From Leptolyngbya sp. FACHB-261 (GTDB lineage Bacteria > Cyanobacteriota > Cyanobacteriia > FACHB-261): a DNA stretch of 64,000 nucleotides. Positions 17,826 to 27,600 of this stretch are shown here, one piece after another. Made by a program: the position numbers and the translations under genes. The first letter of the stretch is position 1, and the number at the start of each line of letters is the position of its first letter. The notes beneath the pieces were generated by a model. It was not told the origin of the DNA. It saw only the letters and a program-made list of their open reading frames with translations, and made no database searches. Where the stretch lies: assembly GCF_014696065.1 (NCBI RefSeq), contig NZ_JACJPL010000026.1, positions 682,001-746,000 on the forward strand. Direction: 5' to 3'.

Positions 17826-19289
17826 CTAGCAACGGTCACAATGGCCGCAGCGAAACGCCTCTGCCTCGCGCTCAAAGCCAAAGCTGCTCAGCAAAAACCG
17901 CCAGCGACAATCCTGGCTGCTGATATAGGTTTGCATCTGCTGCACTGGCTGAATCTCCACCGGCGGCAAGGGCCCTACACTCTCAAGCAATTCGTAGCAA
18001 AACGGGTCGCGCCAAACTAAGCGTCCAGCAGCCTGTAATTGAGCCAGCGCCAGTGCCGCACCAGGCAAACGTTGGCACAAAGTGCTGAGTTCACCCCGCT
18101 TTGGTAGCTGTGGCAGTAATCGTTGTACTTTCTGGCGCTGACTTTGCTGCTGCGCTAGAAAATAATTGCGTTGCTGCCGGTCACCGGGGTCCAACCAGCC
18201 GGTCGGTTCGCTGACCAGCATTAATGCCTGGGCTGGCTCCCCATCTCGCCCGGCTCGCCCCACTTCCTGAACGTATTCTGCCAGGGTCAGGGGCGGCTGA
18301 AAATGCACGACCCAACGAATTCGGGGATGGTTGAGCCCCATGCCTAGAGCGCAAGTTGCCACGACAAACGCTAGCTCACCACTAAGCCAGGACTGCTCCA
18401 ATTGCCGTCGCTCTTGGGCAATCAGACCCGCATGGTAAGACGCAGTGCGATGCCCCTGTTGTCCGAGCCAGGTTGCTAGCTCCTCCGCGTCGTGACGGCT
18501 ACGCACGTAAACCAGCCCCGCCTGCCCTGGACGCGCTTGGATAAACCGACCGACCTGCTGCCTGCGGTTCCAAGCACTCCAGACAACTTGAATCTTCAAG
18601 TTCAAGTTGGCCCGGTATGGGCTGACGCCAATGCGGGCCGGTTGCCGCAATCCGAGGGCTGAGCAGAGTGCCGCTTGCGTTGTTGGTTCGGCGGTTGCCG
18701 TGAAGGCAGCTAGCCCGATCCGTCCGTGGCTCTTGGGTTTATGACGCAGAAGCGCCGCTCGAACCGCACCTAAACGGCGGTAGTCAGGGCGAAAGTCAGA
18801 TCCCCAAACGGTCAGACAGTGTGCCTCATCGACAATGATGTTGGCCACGGTTAGTTCTGGCTGGGTTAACTGCTCCCAAACCGCAGGGCTCATCAAGGTT
18901 TCTGGGGAGAGATACAGCAGGCGTAACCGGTTTTGCCCCAAGGCCCGTAAAACCCGTCGGCGCAGATCGGCTGGGAGTTCGCTGTGCAAGCTCGCAGCCG
19001 CTGATCCTCGTTGCTGTAGATCCTGGACTTGGTCTTCCATCAACGCTACCAGTGGCGACACCACCAGCGTGACTCCTGTTTGCAGCAGAGCTGGTAGCTG
19101 AAAGCAGATGGATTTGCCGTAGCCGGTGGGCAAGACGACCAGGGCATCTCGCCGCGCCAGCAAACAGCGCACCACTTGTTCTTGGGGCTCTCGCAAGGCT
19201 GCATAGCCCCAGACTCGCTGAAAAGTTTGCTGAATTTGATCGGTGCTAACAGATGTGGGAGACTGCACGAGCTTACGATAAAGCGTCAC
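17826..19289 (-). CDS. recQ: RecQ-family ATP-dependent DNA helicase
   Basis: This 487-residue protein is shorter than E. coli RecQ (about 609) because the HRDC domain is missing. Helicase motifs present: motif I LPTGYGKS (53-60), motif II DEAH (154-157), the RecQ aromatic-rich loop VWGSDFRPDY, motif V ATCALGMGLNHP and motif VI QEVGRAGRDG. The protein ends in the RQC zinc-binding segment with Cys residues in QDCRW and RCGHCDRC, which form the very C-terminus. A winged helix beyond it is lacking, so this is a minimal catalytic-core RecQ. It is divergent from cruF, with 145 bp between. Confidence 0.9.
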   Translation of the reverse strand: MTLYRKLVQSPTSVSTDQIQQTFQRVWGYAALREPQEQVVRCLLARRDALVVLPTGYGKSICFQLPALLQTGVTLVVSPLVALMEDQVQDLQQRGSAAASLHSELPADLRRRVLRALGQNRLRLLYLSPETLMSPAVWEQLTQPELTVANIIVDEAHCLTVWGSDFRPDYRRLGAVRAALLRHKPKSHGRIGLAAFTATAEPTTQAALCSALGLRQPARIGVSPYRANLNLKIQVVWSAWNRRQQVGRFIQARPGQAGLVYVRSRHDAEELATWLGQQGHRTASYHAGLIAQERRQLEQSWLSGELAFVVATCALGMGLNHPRIRWVVHFQPPLTLAEYVQEVGRAGRDGEPAQALMLVSEPTGWLDPGDRQQRNYFLAQQQSQRQKVQRLLPQLPKRGELSTLCQRLPGAALALAQLQAAGRLVWRDPFCYELLESVGPLPPVEIQPVQQMQTYISSQDCRWRFLLSSFGFEREAEAFRCGHCDRC

Positions 19290-19434
19290 CCCTTAGGATT
19301 CCCCTGGGTGACATTGCTGCTCGGTATATTCTTTTAGCTCAGATAGCTTAGATCGATCCAATCGTTTCTAAACATTCGTAAACTGTTTTTATTGTGTCTG
19401 GTGGGATAGCCCCCCTGCGTGGAGTGTCTGCTGT

Positions 19435-20337
19435 ATGAAGCACCTGGCTACCGTCGAGCGCTTTTGCCTTATAGCGCATCTGGTGTCTATGGCCTTTGGT
19501 CTAGCCGGTCTGCTGCTGGTATTGCCCCATCCGGAGTTCGTCGCTGCGCTGCCGCCGATCGGTCAGCAAGCCTTCTCCTGGAGCATGGCTGGGGGCGGCG
19601 TTGTCTATATTCTGTTTGGAGCTGCAGCCGTTGGACTGCATGGCTATCGCATTCTCGGCTTGGGTCGATTGCTAGCGTTTTTGATTCCCTCCGTGGCGTT
19701 GTCTCTGAGCAGTGAACTACTGGGCACCAGCACAGGGTTTCCGTTCGGCGACTATGGCTATTTGAGCGGTTTGGGCTACAAGATTGCTGATCTAGTTCCC
19801 TTCACGATTCCGCTGTCCTGGTTCTATATGGGGTTGGCGTCCTACCTATTGGCCTGTGCCTCTCTGAAGTCAGGGACTCACTTGTTTGCTCGGATTGAGG
19901 CCATTGTGATCGGTGCGCTCTTGCTCACCTCCTGGGACTTTGTCCTGGATCCGGCCATGAGCCAAATGACTGTTGCCTTTTGGCAGTGGAACCAGCCGGG
20001 CGAGTTCTTTGGCATGCCGCTCCAAAACTTTGCGGGTTGGATGGGCACTGGCGTCGTCTTCATGACCGTCGCTGCTCTACTTTGGGGCAAGCGGTTGGCT
20101 GTGCTGGATCGAGCAGAGCTGGCTATGCCGCTGTGGATCTATGTCGGTAACTTTGCCTTTGCAATGATCATGAGCTTGGCCGCAGGAATCACTTTCCCTG
20201 TGTTGCTAGGTATGCTGCTGGGCTTGGGACCTGCGGTAGGTCTGTGGTGGGTTGCACGTCCGGCTCAAGCGGAAGTCCCTTTTCCAGAAACCTTACCTCC
20301 TGCGCCCCAGTTCCCTCTAGAAGTAGCCAGCCGTTAA
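19435..20337 (+). CDS. cruF: Carotenoid 1',2'-hydratase CruF
   Basis: This 300-residue membrane protein has about seven or eight helices and belongs to the bisanhydrobacterioruberin hydratase/CruF family. In cyanobacteria CruF adds water at the 1',2' double bond of the psi end of gamma-carotene derivatives during myxol synthesis. Supporting segments are TGFPFGDYGYLSGLGYK, LTSWDFVLDPAMSQ and QWNQPGEFFGMPLQNFAGW, with the conserved acidic and His/Trp positions. It lies 21 bp upstream of cruG on the same strand, the arrangement known for myxol glycoside biosynthesis, which strengthens both calls. Confidence 0.9.
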   Translation: MKHLATVERFCLIAHLVSMAFGLAGLLLVLPHPEFVAALPPIGQQAFSWSMAGGGVVYILFGAAAVGLHGYRILGLGRLLAFLIPSVALSLSSELLGTSTGFPFGDYGYLSGLGYKIADLVPFTIPLSWFYMGLASYLLACASLKSGTHLFARIEAIVIGALLLTSWDFVLDPAMSQMTVAFWQWNQPGEFFGMPLQNFAGWMGTGVVFMTVAALLWGKRLAVLDRAELAMPLWIYVGNFAFAMIMSLAAGITFPVLLGMLLGLGPAVGLWWVARPAQAEVPFPETLPPAPQFPLEVASR

Positions 20338-20358
20338 TGCTCCATCTTCCCTAGCAAC

Positions 20359-21504
20359 GTGGCTCTACTGCTACTTCTGATTCAAGGTCCGGCGGCAGCA
20401 ATTCTGCTGTCGCGCCTGCTACAGGGACCGGGACGCCGACCGCCACTGCAACCTAAATCGCCCACGCTAGACCTGCTGGGTAAGGTGAGTGTGGTGGTGC
20501 CAACGCTGAACGAGGCGGAGCGCATCGGTCCCTGTCTGGATGGGCTGACCCATCAAAGTTATGAAGTGCGTGAGATCCTCGTGGTTGATAGCCGCTCTGA
20601 GGATGGCACGCCGGAACTAGTCAAGACGGCTCAGCAGAGCGATCCTCGCTTTCGCCTGTTGACTGATGACCCTTTGCCTGCAGGTTGGGTCGGTCGCCCT
20701 TGGGCTTTGCACACTGGCTTCTTGCACACTTCTCCTGCTAGCGAGTGGGTCTTGGGTATTGATGCCGACACGCAGCCGCAACCCGGTTTAGTTGCCAGTC
20801 TGGTTCAAGCCGCAGATCAAGAAGGCCTGGATCTGGTGTCGCTGTCGCCCCGCTTCATCCTCAAATCGGTGGGTGAACAGTTGCTCCAACCGGCGCTCTT
20901 GCTGACTCTGGTCTACCGCTTTGGTCCGGCGGGAGAGCGTAGCAATGGGGCTGAGCGAGTAATGGCTAATGGTCAGTGCTTTTTGGCGCGTCGTGCCTTG
21001 CTCGAACAGTTGGATGGCTACAGCTGTGCTCGTGCTTCGTTCTGTGATGATGTCACTCTGGCTCGGGCAGCGGCGGCATCAGGCGCGAAGGTGGGATTTC
21101 TGGATGGCTGTCAGGTGCTCAAGGTGCGCATGTACGCCTCAGCCTTGGAAACTTGGCACGAGTGGGGCCGCTCCTTGGACCTCAAGGATGCCACTTCTCC
21201 GGCGCAGAAGTGGGGCGACTTGGGATTTTTGTTAGCGGTGCAGGCGTTGCCGTGGCTAGCGTTGCCATTACTGCTGCTGGCTGAGCCGTCTTTGCCGGTT
21301 CAGGTTGCTATTGGCTTGAATGCTAGTCTGCTGCTGACTCGCTTTGCTCTGTTGCTGGCGATTCGTGGCTCTTATGAGCAGGTGGGCTGGGCGTTCTGGC
21401 TGTCGCCCTTGGCTGATCCCTTGGCGGTGCTGCGCATTGCCATATCGACTTTGAGTACACCGAAGCGTTGGCGGGGGCGGGATTATTCGAGTTTCGGTGC
21501 TTAA
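20359..21504 (+). CDS. cruG: 2'-O-glycosyltransferase CruG
   Basis: This 381-residue membrane-associated GT2 enzyme attaches the sugar to the 2'-hydroxyl of myxol, giving myxoxanthophyll-type glycosides. A hydrophobic N-terminus is followed by VVVPTLNEAERIGPCL, the donor-site VVDSRSEDGT, and the metal-binding GIDADTQP. A C-terminal membrane pair (about 285-350) completes it. The GTG at 20359 is the first start and has no strong ribosome-binding site, which fits coupling to cruF 21 bp upstream. The identity rests on the family type plus the cruF neighbour. Confidence 0.88.
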   Translation: MALLLLLIQGPAAAILLSRLLQGPGRRPPLQPKSPTLDLLGKVSVVVPTLNEAERIGPCLDGLTHQSYEVREILVVDSRSEDGTPELVKTAQQSDPRFRLLTDDPLPAGWVGRPWALHTGFLHTSPASEWVLGIDADTQPQPGLVASLVQAADQEGLDLVSLSPRFILKSVGEQLLQPALLLTLVYRFGPAGERSNGAERVMANGQCFLARRALLEQLDGYSCARASFCDDVTLARAAAASGAKVGFLDGCQVLKVRMYASALETWHEWGRSLDLKDATSPAQKWGDLGFLLAVQALPWLALPLLLLAEPSLPVQVAIGLNASLLLTRFALLLAIRGSYEQVGWAFWLSPLADPLAVLRIAISTLSTPKRWRGRDYSSFGA

Positions 21505-21677
21505 GCCTCTGGGTTAAGTCGGTGTGTTGGCAATGCTGGTGATGCCTTTCTCGGTGATGGCGATTGTCGTGGCGATTTTGTAGTCGCTCGTATTAGTCAA
21601 TCGCTCATCACCTTCGAGGCAACTCTGAAGCGCTCGATGATTCTGCTGGATGTGACCAAGCCGAAGTCAGGGCGGTG

Positions 21678-22937
21678 TTATAGGGATGCCATCTTCGCGG
21701 CTGTCTTGAGCAGTTTGCTATTAAGCAGGTTTTTGACTGGTTGTTTGACTAGGTCAATTGTTTTTTTGATCACGTAGAAGTGAAAGATTGAGGCCTGAAT
21801 CGCGGCGAAGTTCTTGCCTCGGCAAAAAATCGCTGCCTTGCTATTCTCGATCTTGCTGGCAAGAGCTTTGACCAGTTTTTTGTCTGCATTAAACTCTTGC
21901 GCTAGCTTCAGGATGGCTTCGGCGTGGGCTAGGTCATGCCGATCGTTAATTTGCAAGATCCTTTGCCAGTTACCGGGCAGTTGGTTGGGAAAAGAGATTG
22001 CCCGCTCTAAGTTGCCAGATATCAACAAAGGCAGCATGGTTCTCACGCATTTAGAGCAGGTGCCGCAATTGGTTTCGCCACCTAGATTATTGGTGCAAAC
22101 CCTCAGGTATTTCATGGCGATGGGGTTCTGGGTTAAGAAGTGAGCGATTTTCTCAACTCTTTGGGTTTCTGAACCGTCATGAACGACATCGGTTGCTTCG
22201 GTGGACCAGAGGTGATCGATCAGTGGGCTGGTTCCCCAGGGGAAGATGTCTTTATAAGAATCGGTTGAAGGAATTAAGACTGATCTCAAGCCTGCGGCCA
22301 GCGACAGCGCAACCGAGGCTAAGCCAGCGCCGTGATAATAAGAGCCCCAGGCTAAGGAGAAATGATCGCGGATGTTGGTTTCGCCCACGATGCAGTCTAC
22401 GCCTGTCTCTTGGGCAACTTCTAGGATTCTTGAGATGACTTCTTTTTCCTGACCATGTTTATAGACATGCAGAGGTCGCTCGATCCCTTTCATGTAGATT
22501 AGATGGGAAAGCGGTAGATGCTGGTTTTGGCGATCTGCGTGTTTTAGCAAGGTGTGAAAAGAATCTACGCCCAGCGAGAAGAAGGCTCCAACTTGGTTGC
22601 TTGGGGTTGCTTGGGCTTGGGTGAGTGAGTTGGCTAGAACTCTAATCTTCTGAAGTTTGCTGGGATACCACTGCTGAAAGATATCTTGGATGACGTTTAA
22701 GTTGCGGAAAAGCTTTTCCGAGATTGGCGGTTCGATGCTTAGGTCTTCGCCTTTATTCATTGCCGGTAGGAGTAGGGCGGGAACGAAGGCATCAGCACTC
22801 TCGCTGACAAAGCTGGCAAAGCGCTCGGGATATTCGAAATAGAGCTCGATTGGTTGGCTCTGGTTGTTAATCTCTACAGAACCAACTAGTCTCACTTTTT
22901 CATCAGTAGTTACTTGCCTAACGCTGAGTAACTTCAT
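21678..22937 (-). CDS. QueC/ExsB-like PP-loop ATPase, unknown substrate
   Basis: This 419-residue protein has an N-terminal beta-rich region of about 100 residues. A nucleotide-hydrolase fold follows, with a PP-loop variant FSLGVDS (about 120-126; the usual loop is SGGxDS) and a zinc-like set Cys281, Cys291, Cys294, Cys297 (C-x9-C-x2-C-x2-C). QueC, which makes 7-cyano-7-deazaguanine, has nearly the same cysteine spacing, but the N- and C-terminal regions differ and no queuosine gene is adjacent. The protein probably adenylates a carboxylate or amide in a special pathway. ATG at 22937 is preferred over 22952 because GGAGAAG lies 9 bases upstream. The function is unresolved. Confidence 0.72.
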   Translation of the reverse strand: MKLLSVRQVTTDEKVRLVGSVEINNQSQPIELYFEYPERFASFVSESADAFVPALLLPAMNKGEDLSIEPPISEKLFRNLNVIQDIFQQWYPSKLQKIRVLANSLTQAQATPSNQVGAFFSLGVDSFHTLLKHADRQNQHLPLSHLIYMKGIERPLHVYKHGQEKEVISRILEVAQETGVDCIVGETNIRDHFSLAWGSYYHGAGLASVALSLAAGLRSVLIPSTDSYKDIFPWGTSPLIDHLWSTEATDVVHDGSETQRVEKIAHFLTQNPIAMKYLRVCTNNLGGETNCGTCSKCVRTMLPLLISGNLERAISFPNQLPGNWQRILQINDRHDLAHAEAILKLAQEFNADKKLVKALASKIENSKAAIFCRGKNFAAIQASIFHFYVIKKTIDLVKQPVKNLLNSKLLKTAAKMASL

Positions 22938-23408
22938 ATAGGTCTTCTCCATGGATCGAGGGGCATCTTGAGGCTGATGCTAGAGACGATCCGGAGCCGT
23001 CCAATAAAGATCAGATAAAAAAACCTGCGTTTTTCGTAAAGAGACAATAGAGTAACAATAAATTTATTTAGAGTTATTACGTATATTAGTCGCACTAGTT
23101 TGTAAGCCCTAATTTGCGTGGCTCATAAACTAGAGAAAACTAATCTTGTAATATCTCTAAAGATTTATTTGCTTACTCAGCAGTGTTCGTTAGCAGCAGA
23201 TCGATGTGTTGCTTCTAACAGGTTATTGTCTCACGCTTTACTTGTCTATGTCTAGTTTCTGACACTAGCGCAACAGCGGTTACTGCTTAGTGTTCCCAGC
23301 CTTAACCTTAGCGATAACAGACGATAACAACAGTAATCTGGGATTCACTTCAGCCGTGGGGCATAGAGTTTGAGTTGCCCCACGCAGGTTTTATGACCGC
23401 TATGCAGA
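22938..23408. other. AT-rich intergenic stretch with one hairpin
   Basis: About 470 bp with no convincing gene; clearly more AT-rich than its surroundings (22990-23180). It contains the promoter of the PP-loop gene. A 9-bp stem hairpin (CGTGGGGCA / TGCCCCACG, 23355-23384) lies just beyond the end of the winged-helix gene and may be its transcript end. Confidence 0.45.
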
Positions 23409-23747
23409 TTAGGGGTCGGGTTGCTGTTGTAGGGCCAGACGCAGCAGTTGGGCGGAGAGGTTGTAGAGGGTGATGGATCGCTGCTCGGCCTCGGCGGGCA
23501 CGAGGATCTTTTCGACCCAACCGCTGGTTTCGAGGACAGCCATTTGCCGGTTTACGTCGGAGTGGTGCAGGCCGCTTTTGAGCACGATGAGCGAGAGGGG
23601 GATACGGGCGGTGCGGCTGCGGGGATTGGTGAAGTTGGCGATGATCAGCAGGATCAGTTTGGATACGGATTGCAGGTTGAGATCGCGGGTGATGGTGTCC
23701 CAGAGAGCAAGGCGGATCTGGGCAGGCGTCAGGTTGGTGGTTTTCAT
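23409..23747 (-). CDS. Putative winged-helix DNA-binding protein
   Basis: This 112-residue protein resembles a winged helix-turn-helix unit. One helix (SKLILLIIANF) leads to a turn and a recognition-like helix (LSLIVLKSGLHHSDVNRQM), then a wing (LETSGWVEKILVPAEAEQRSITLYNL). Similar folds occur in plasmid replication initiators and MarR-type regulators; I cannot choose between them. The ATG overlaps the stop of the upstream gene (ATGA), so the two are translationally coupled. Codons end very often in C, unlike most genes nearby. Confidence 0.6.
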   Translation of the reverse strand: MKTTNLTPAQIRLALWDTITRDLNLQSVSKLILLIIANFTNPRSRTARIPLSLIVLKSGLHHSDVNRQMAVLETSGWVEKILVPAEAEQRSITLYNLSAQLLRLALQQQPDP

Positions 23748-24130
23748 TGGGGGTTGGGGGTGTAGAAGCTGCGTAGGTTGAGGTCGAGATCGAGGCGGGC
23801 TTTTTGCTGCTGCCAGAGTTGGCGCAGGTAGGCGATGATGTCGGCGGGATAGGCGAAGCGTTGGAATTCAGCTTTGAAGATTTGACCGAGTTCTTGCAGG
23901 TTTTGGTGGGTTTTGCAGTGGTGGATGGCTTGGATGCAGGCTTGCAGCCATTGCCTGAGTTGGCGATAGCTGATGAATTGGCCGCCGCGATCTTGGCGAT
24001 GAACAAACAGGACGTTGGCCCATTGTTCGAAGCGCAAAATGAGGTTGGCTGGAATGCCTAAGTAGCTGGCGATATCGCTGAGCTGAAGCTGGAATTGGTG
24101 CGGATTAATGGTGTGCAAAAGTTGGCGCAT
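23744..24130 (-). CDS. Putative MerR-like helix-turn-helix protein
   Basis: This 128-residue, Gln/Leu-rich helical protein has an N-terminal half that reads like a MerR-type domain: LSDIASYLGIPANLILRFEQ, then a short wing and FISYRQLRQWLQACIQ. The second half is helical and could dimerise. Its TGA overlaps the ATG of the winged-helix gene, forming a two-gene unit. It lies about 500 bp downstream of the NACHT gene on the same strand, with two palindromic repeats between. The family is not recognised with certainty. Confidence 0.55.
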   Translation of the reverse strand: MRQLLHTINPHQFQLQLSDIASYLGIPANLILRFEQWANVLFVHRQDRGGQFISYRQLRQWLQACIQAIHHCKTHQNLQELGQIFKAEFQRFAYPADIIAYLRQLWQQQKARLDLDLNLRSFYTPNPQ

Positions 24131-24197
24131 GGGGATGCGAGTTGTAGTGAAGTTGTGGTGTTTCGCTGGGCTAATGTTTCACGGCTAATGTTTCACT

Positions 24198-24222
24198 GGG
24201 CAGGGAAACCCTGCCCCTACGG
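24198..24222 (+). repeat. Palindromic interspersed repeat, copy 1
   Basis: GGGCAGGG-AAA-CCCTGCCC followed by CTACGG. One of five related elements found only in the 24-29 kb region of this window. Confidence 0.75.
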
Positions 24223-24266
24223 AATTCGTGGTTGAAATCAAGGGGTTCAAAATTCTGCGGTCGTGG

Positions 24267-24300
24267 GTAGGGGCGAGGTTGCCTCGCCCTTACCGGGTGT
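24267..24300 (+). repeat. Palindromic interspersed repeat, copy 2
   Basis: GGTAGGGGCGAGG-TTG-CCTCGCCC followed by TTACCGGGTG. The tail matches the other copies, and the left end carries the same tail in reverse orientation, so this copy is close to symmetric. Confidence 0.75.
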
Positions 24301-24318
24301 TACCGCCAAATAAGGTTT

Positions 24319-24356
24319 AGCCACCCTGATGATTTGCATTGCAAGTCGGGGTGGCT
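24319..24356. repeat. Long imperfect hairpin in the gap downstream of the NACHT gene
   Basis: AGCCACCC pairs with GGGTGGCT around an inner imperfect palindrome (GATTTGCA / TTGCAAGTC). It lies within a 502-bp gene-free gap (24131-24632) that also holds repeat copies 1 and 2. It is not followed by a T-run on the minus strand, so terminator function is unclear. Confidence 0.5.
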
Positions 24357-24632
24357 ATGGGGGTGTTAAAATCACCCGTTAGCCGCCTGACTGGCGTAAT
24401 TCCAGTTGGGGGGTTAGCTATCCAGAGGTTGCTCAGTATCCTTTGGGTAGCGCTAAGTTTTTATGTTTGCTGTCTGATCGTCGTAAGGCAGAAGCTCCGC
24501 ATCTGGAGAATGGCATTTACCTTATCAGAGCCTTGAGTTTTAGGCAACGGGGTGAGGGAGATTTCTATAGGTAATTGATTCCTGGGAGCTTTAGCACTGC
24601 TCAATACTTCTAGGTAGCAGAATTCTTCTGGT

Positions 24633-27600
24633 TTAGTTTTTCGAAAGAAGGTGAGCGATGGGTTCCACTTTCTTCGAGACAGCTAATGCAATGCCAATGT
24701 TAGCTTTCTCGGCTGTCAGGTTCATTAGAGATGTCCATGCTCGGTGCTTCTCTACAGCTTGTAGGTTCTCAGGCAGGACATGCCCGTTCTTATCAAGCTT
24801 GACTCCTTTAAGGATCATCCCCCCAAGATACGCCCCTTCAAGATTCGCCCCTGCAAGATTTGCATCTTCAAGATCTGCCCCTTCAAGATACGCCCCTTCA
24901 AGATTCGCCCCTGCAAGATCTGCCCCTTCAAGATCTGCCCCTTCAAGATTCGCCCCTTCAAGATTCGCATCTTCAAGATTCGCCCCTTCAAGATTCGCAT
25001 CTTCAAGATACGCCCCTTCAAGATACGCCCCTTCAAGATTCGCCCCTTCAAGATTCGCCCCTGTAAGATTCGCCTCTATAAGAATCGCCCCTGCAAGAAT
25101 CGCCCCTTCAAGATCCGCCCCTTCAAGATTCGCCCCTGCAAGATTCGCCCCTTCAAGATCTGCCCCTTCAAGATTTGCATCTTCAAGATCTGCCCCTTCA
25201 AGAATCGCCCCTTCAAGATTCGCCTTTTTAAGAATCGCCCCTTCAAGATTCGCCTTTTTAAGATTCGCCCTTGCAAGATTCGCCCTTGCAAGATTCGCCC
25301 TTGCAAGATTCGCCCCTTCAAGATTCGCCGCTCCAAGATTCGCCTCTCTAAGATTCGCCTTTCTAAGATTCACCTCAACAAAATCTCTCAAAAATAGAAT
25401 GCATCCTGATAAATTCAGAAAGCTGAGGCAGTTTAAGGCTAGTACATCAGCAAGAACTCTCTGCCCATGTAGCCTTGAAAGCCATTCACCAAAAGCGACA
25501 GGGGAAGGCCAATCAATCTCTGAAACAATCTGTGTTTGGATAGCACAGGCATTGAGCATAACCAGTAATGCCTCCTCTGCGTTACGAGCTTGGCGATTTG
25601 CTTCGTAAAAAGTGGGGATTGTGGAAATCAAAGTTTCCATTGGCATCCCATTTTGAAGCATGTACCTGATTAGACAGCATAAAACCTGTTGCCAGTGCCT
25701 CACTTCCTCGGGCTGCTGGGTATAAGCTAGGTGGACTTCGTCTCGAACAAACCTTAACAGGTCAAAATCGATAGCTGTAGGACCGCATAGACGTACCCAT
25801 ATCTGAAGCAATTCTTGCTCACTCCGACCTTGACGCGGATTTCGTCGATAGCGTTTTAGTTCCTCACAAATATTTTCAACTTCACCAACAATCTTCCTTG
25901 TTGTTAGATATTCGCCGAAACTCTTGTGTGTGAATTCAAAAGTATTCTCCCCCTGCTCAGAGGAACCACTGCGCCTGAAGTAAAAGGCTATCAAGAGATT
26001 AGTGACTCCTGACTCCGCACTTTGGCTAAATGCTTCCAGAGAATCAGCTAGTTTACACTCTTTTAAACGTTTTTGAATCTCTTGTAGAGTTGCTGTTCTC
26101 CCATTACCATGCCAAACAGTCAAACCGATCTCCTCAAGCACCTGTGTAAATTCTTCCTCAGATATCTTGTCAAGAGTAGGATGTTGCTCGTCAGTCCAGA
26201 CTCGCTTATAGATTGACTGGAGCAAGCCCCCGTAGATTCCGTTCAGGTTAATCTCTCCAGTCAGATTTAATTCGCCACGATTGAAAGCCAGGGCGACTAG
26301 ATAGTTAAGTAGAGGTTGAGACGTAATCTCTGTGAGATCGTCTCGATTAAGCTCTGATGGCAGTGCTGCATAGTCCTTGCCATTAGCTTTGCCGTAAAGC
26401 TCCCACCAAGATTGACGCTGATCTTGCCCTAAAAGGCTATTCAAATCAATAAATCTTTCTCTCTCATTCTTGGGAAGAAAATAAGGTAGAACATGGAGGA
26501 TCTGTCCCAGCCTTTTCAGCTTCCTCTCATGGTCTTGAATGACCAGATCGCGGCTACTAATCAAAACTTGTAGCCGAGTTTTGTCTCTATTAAGGCTCAG
26601 CAACTGATTGCAGACTTCATCGATAAACTGTTGAGCTGCTTCCGTCACTGCCTTGCCCTGCATTGCTAACTCATCTAAGCCGTCAAAGATGATTAACAGT
26701 CGAGATTCACCATGCTCATGATCTAAAGGATTGCGGCTAAGGAAATGCTCAGAGCGCACAAACTTGCCAACTGCCTCAACTAAATCATCAGAGATCTTAA
26801 AACGGTGTAAGGGAATCAGTAAGACTGGAATTTGGGCTTTCTCTGCCTGTTTTGCAGCAAAAGCTTTAGTGAATGAAGACTTTCCAGATCCCGGCCCACC
26901 GCTAATGACCCGAATCCAATCCTTGGGAGCAGCCTTCCCTAACCAAGCTTCTAACTCACGCTCCAAATCAACAACGACTTTCTCAAATTTTGCCTTTTCA
27001 AGGCTGGAACGCGGTTCTTGCTCCCCCTGACCTTTTTCTCTTTCGTAATAAGCTCTTGGCGCTATATAGACCTGACTCAAGCTAAAAGCTTCAGTAAGGA
27101 GCGGCTTGTCGATCTCTTTTTGCAGCCAAGCTGAGTAAGATCTCCAACCCTGCTCCTGCTTAGCTGAGTCAGTAAATGGTGTCTGCGATGGTTTTAAACA
27201 GGCATAAACCTCAGGATGCTCAGCCCACTCCTCGTCTAAAGCACAGGTAAAATAGCTGGGGAACCGCGCTGCGATTGTATTAGCCTCAGACTGAGACAAA
27301 CCAAACGCCCGCAGCCATTGAACAAAAGGCTTCTGTATCGTCTTTGTTAGCGCTGACGCCTTGGGATTATCAAAAAACTGTGGATCAATTACTATTCCAC
27401 GCATCTCTAAAGTCGAAGCCAATTCCTCGCAGACCCCTTCAAAATCCTTGGTCTGATGAGTCTGTGACGTTGGTCTTTCCTGCATTAAGTCACGCATTGC
27501 TCGAAACAGAGAACGTGCAACTAGAGCCCAAGCAACTTCTTCGGGCTTTTTATCAAGACCCAGTGCTGCCGCTGCATCAATTAAGTTATCTGGAACACTC

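Noticed and set aside
23350-24006. 218-codon minus frame overlapping the two small HTH-like genes
   Set aside because: Its translation is Pro/Ser/Ala-rich low complexity without a fold, and the two shorter frames overlap by ATGA and read as proteins.
24658-25608. Long + strand frames of 316 and 205 codons over the pentapeptide region
   Set aside because: They are created by the stop-free 15-bp repeat in all frames; the minus strand encodes a coherent NACHT/pentapeptide protein.
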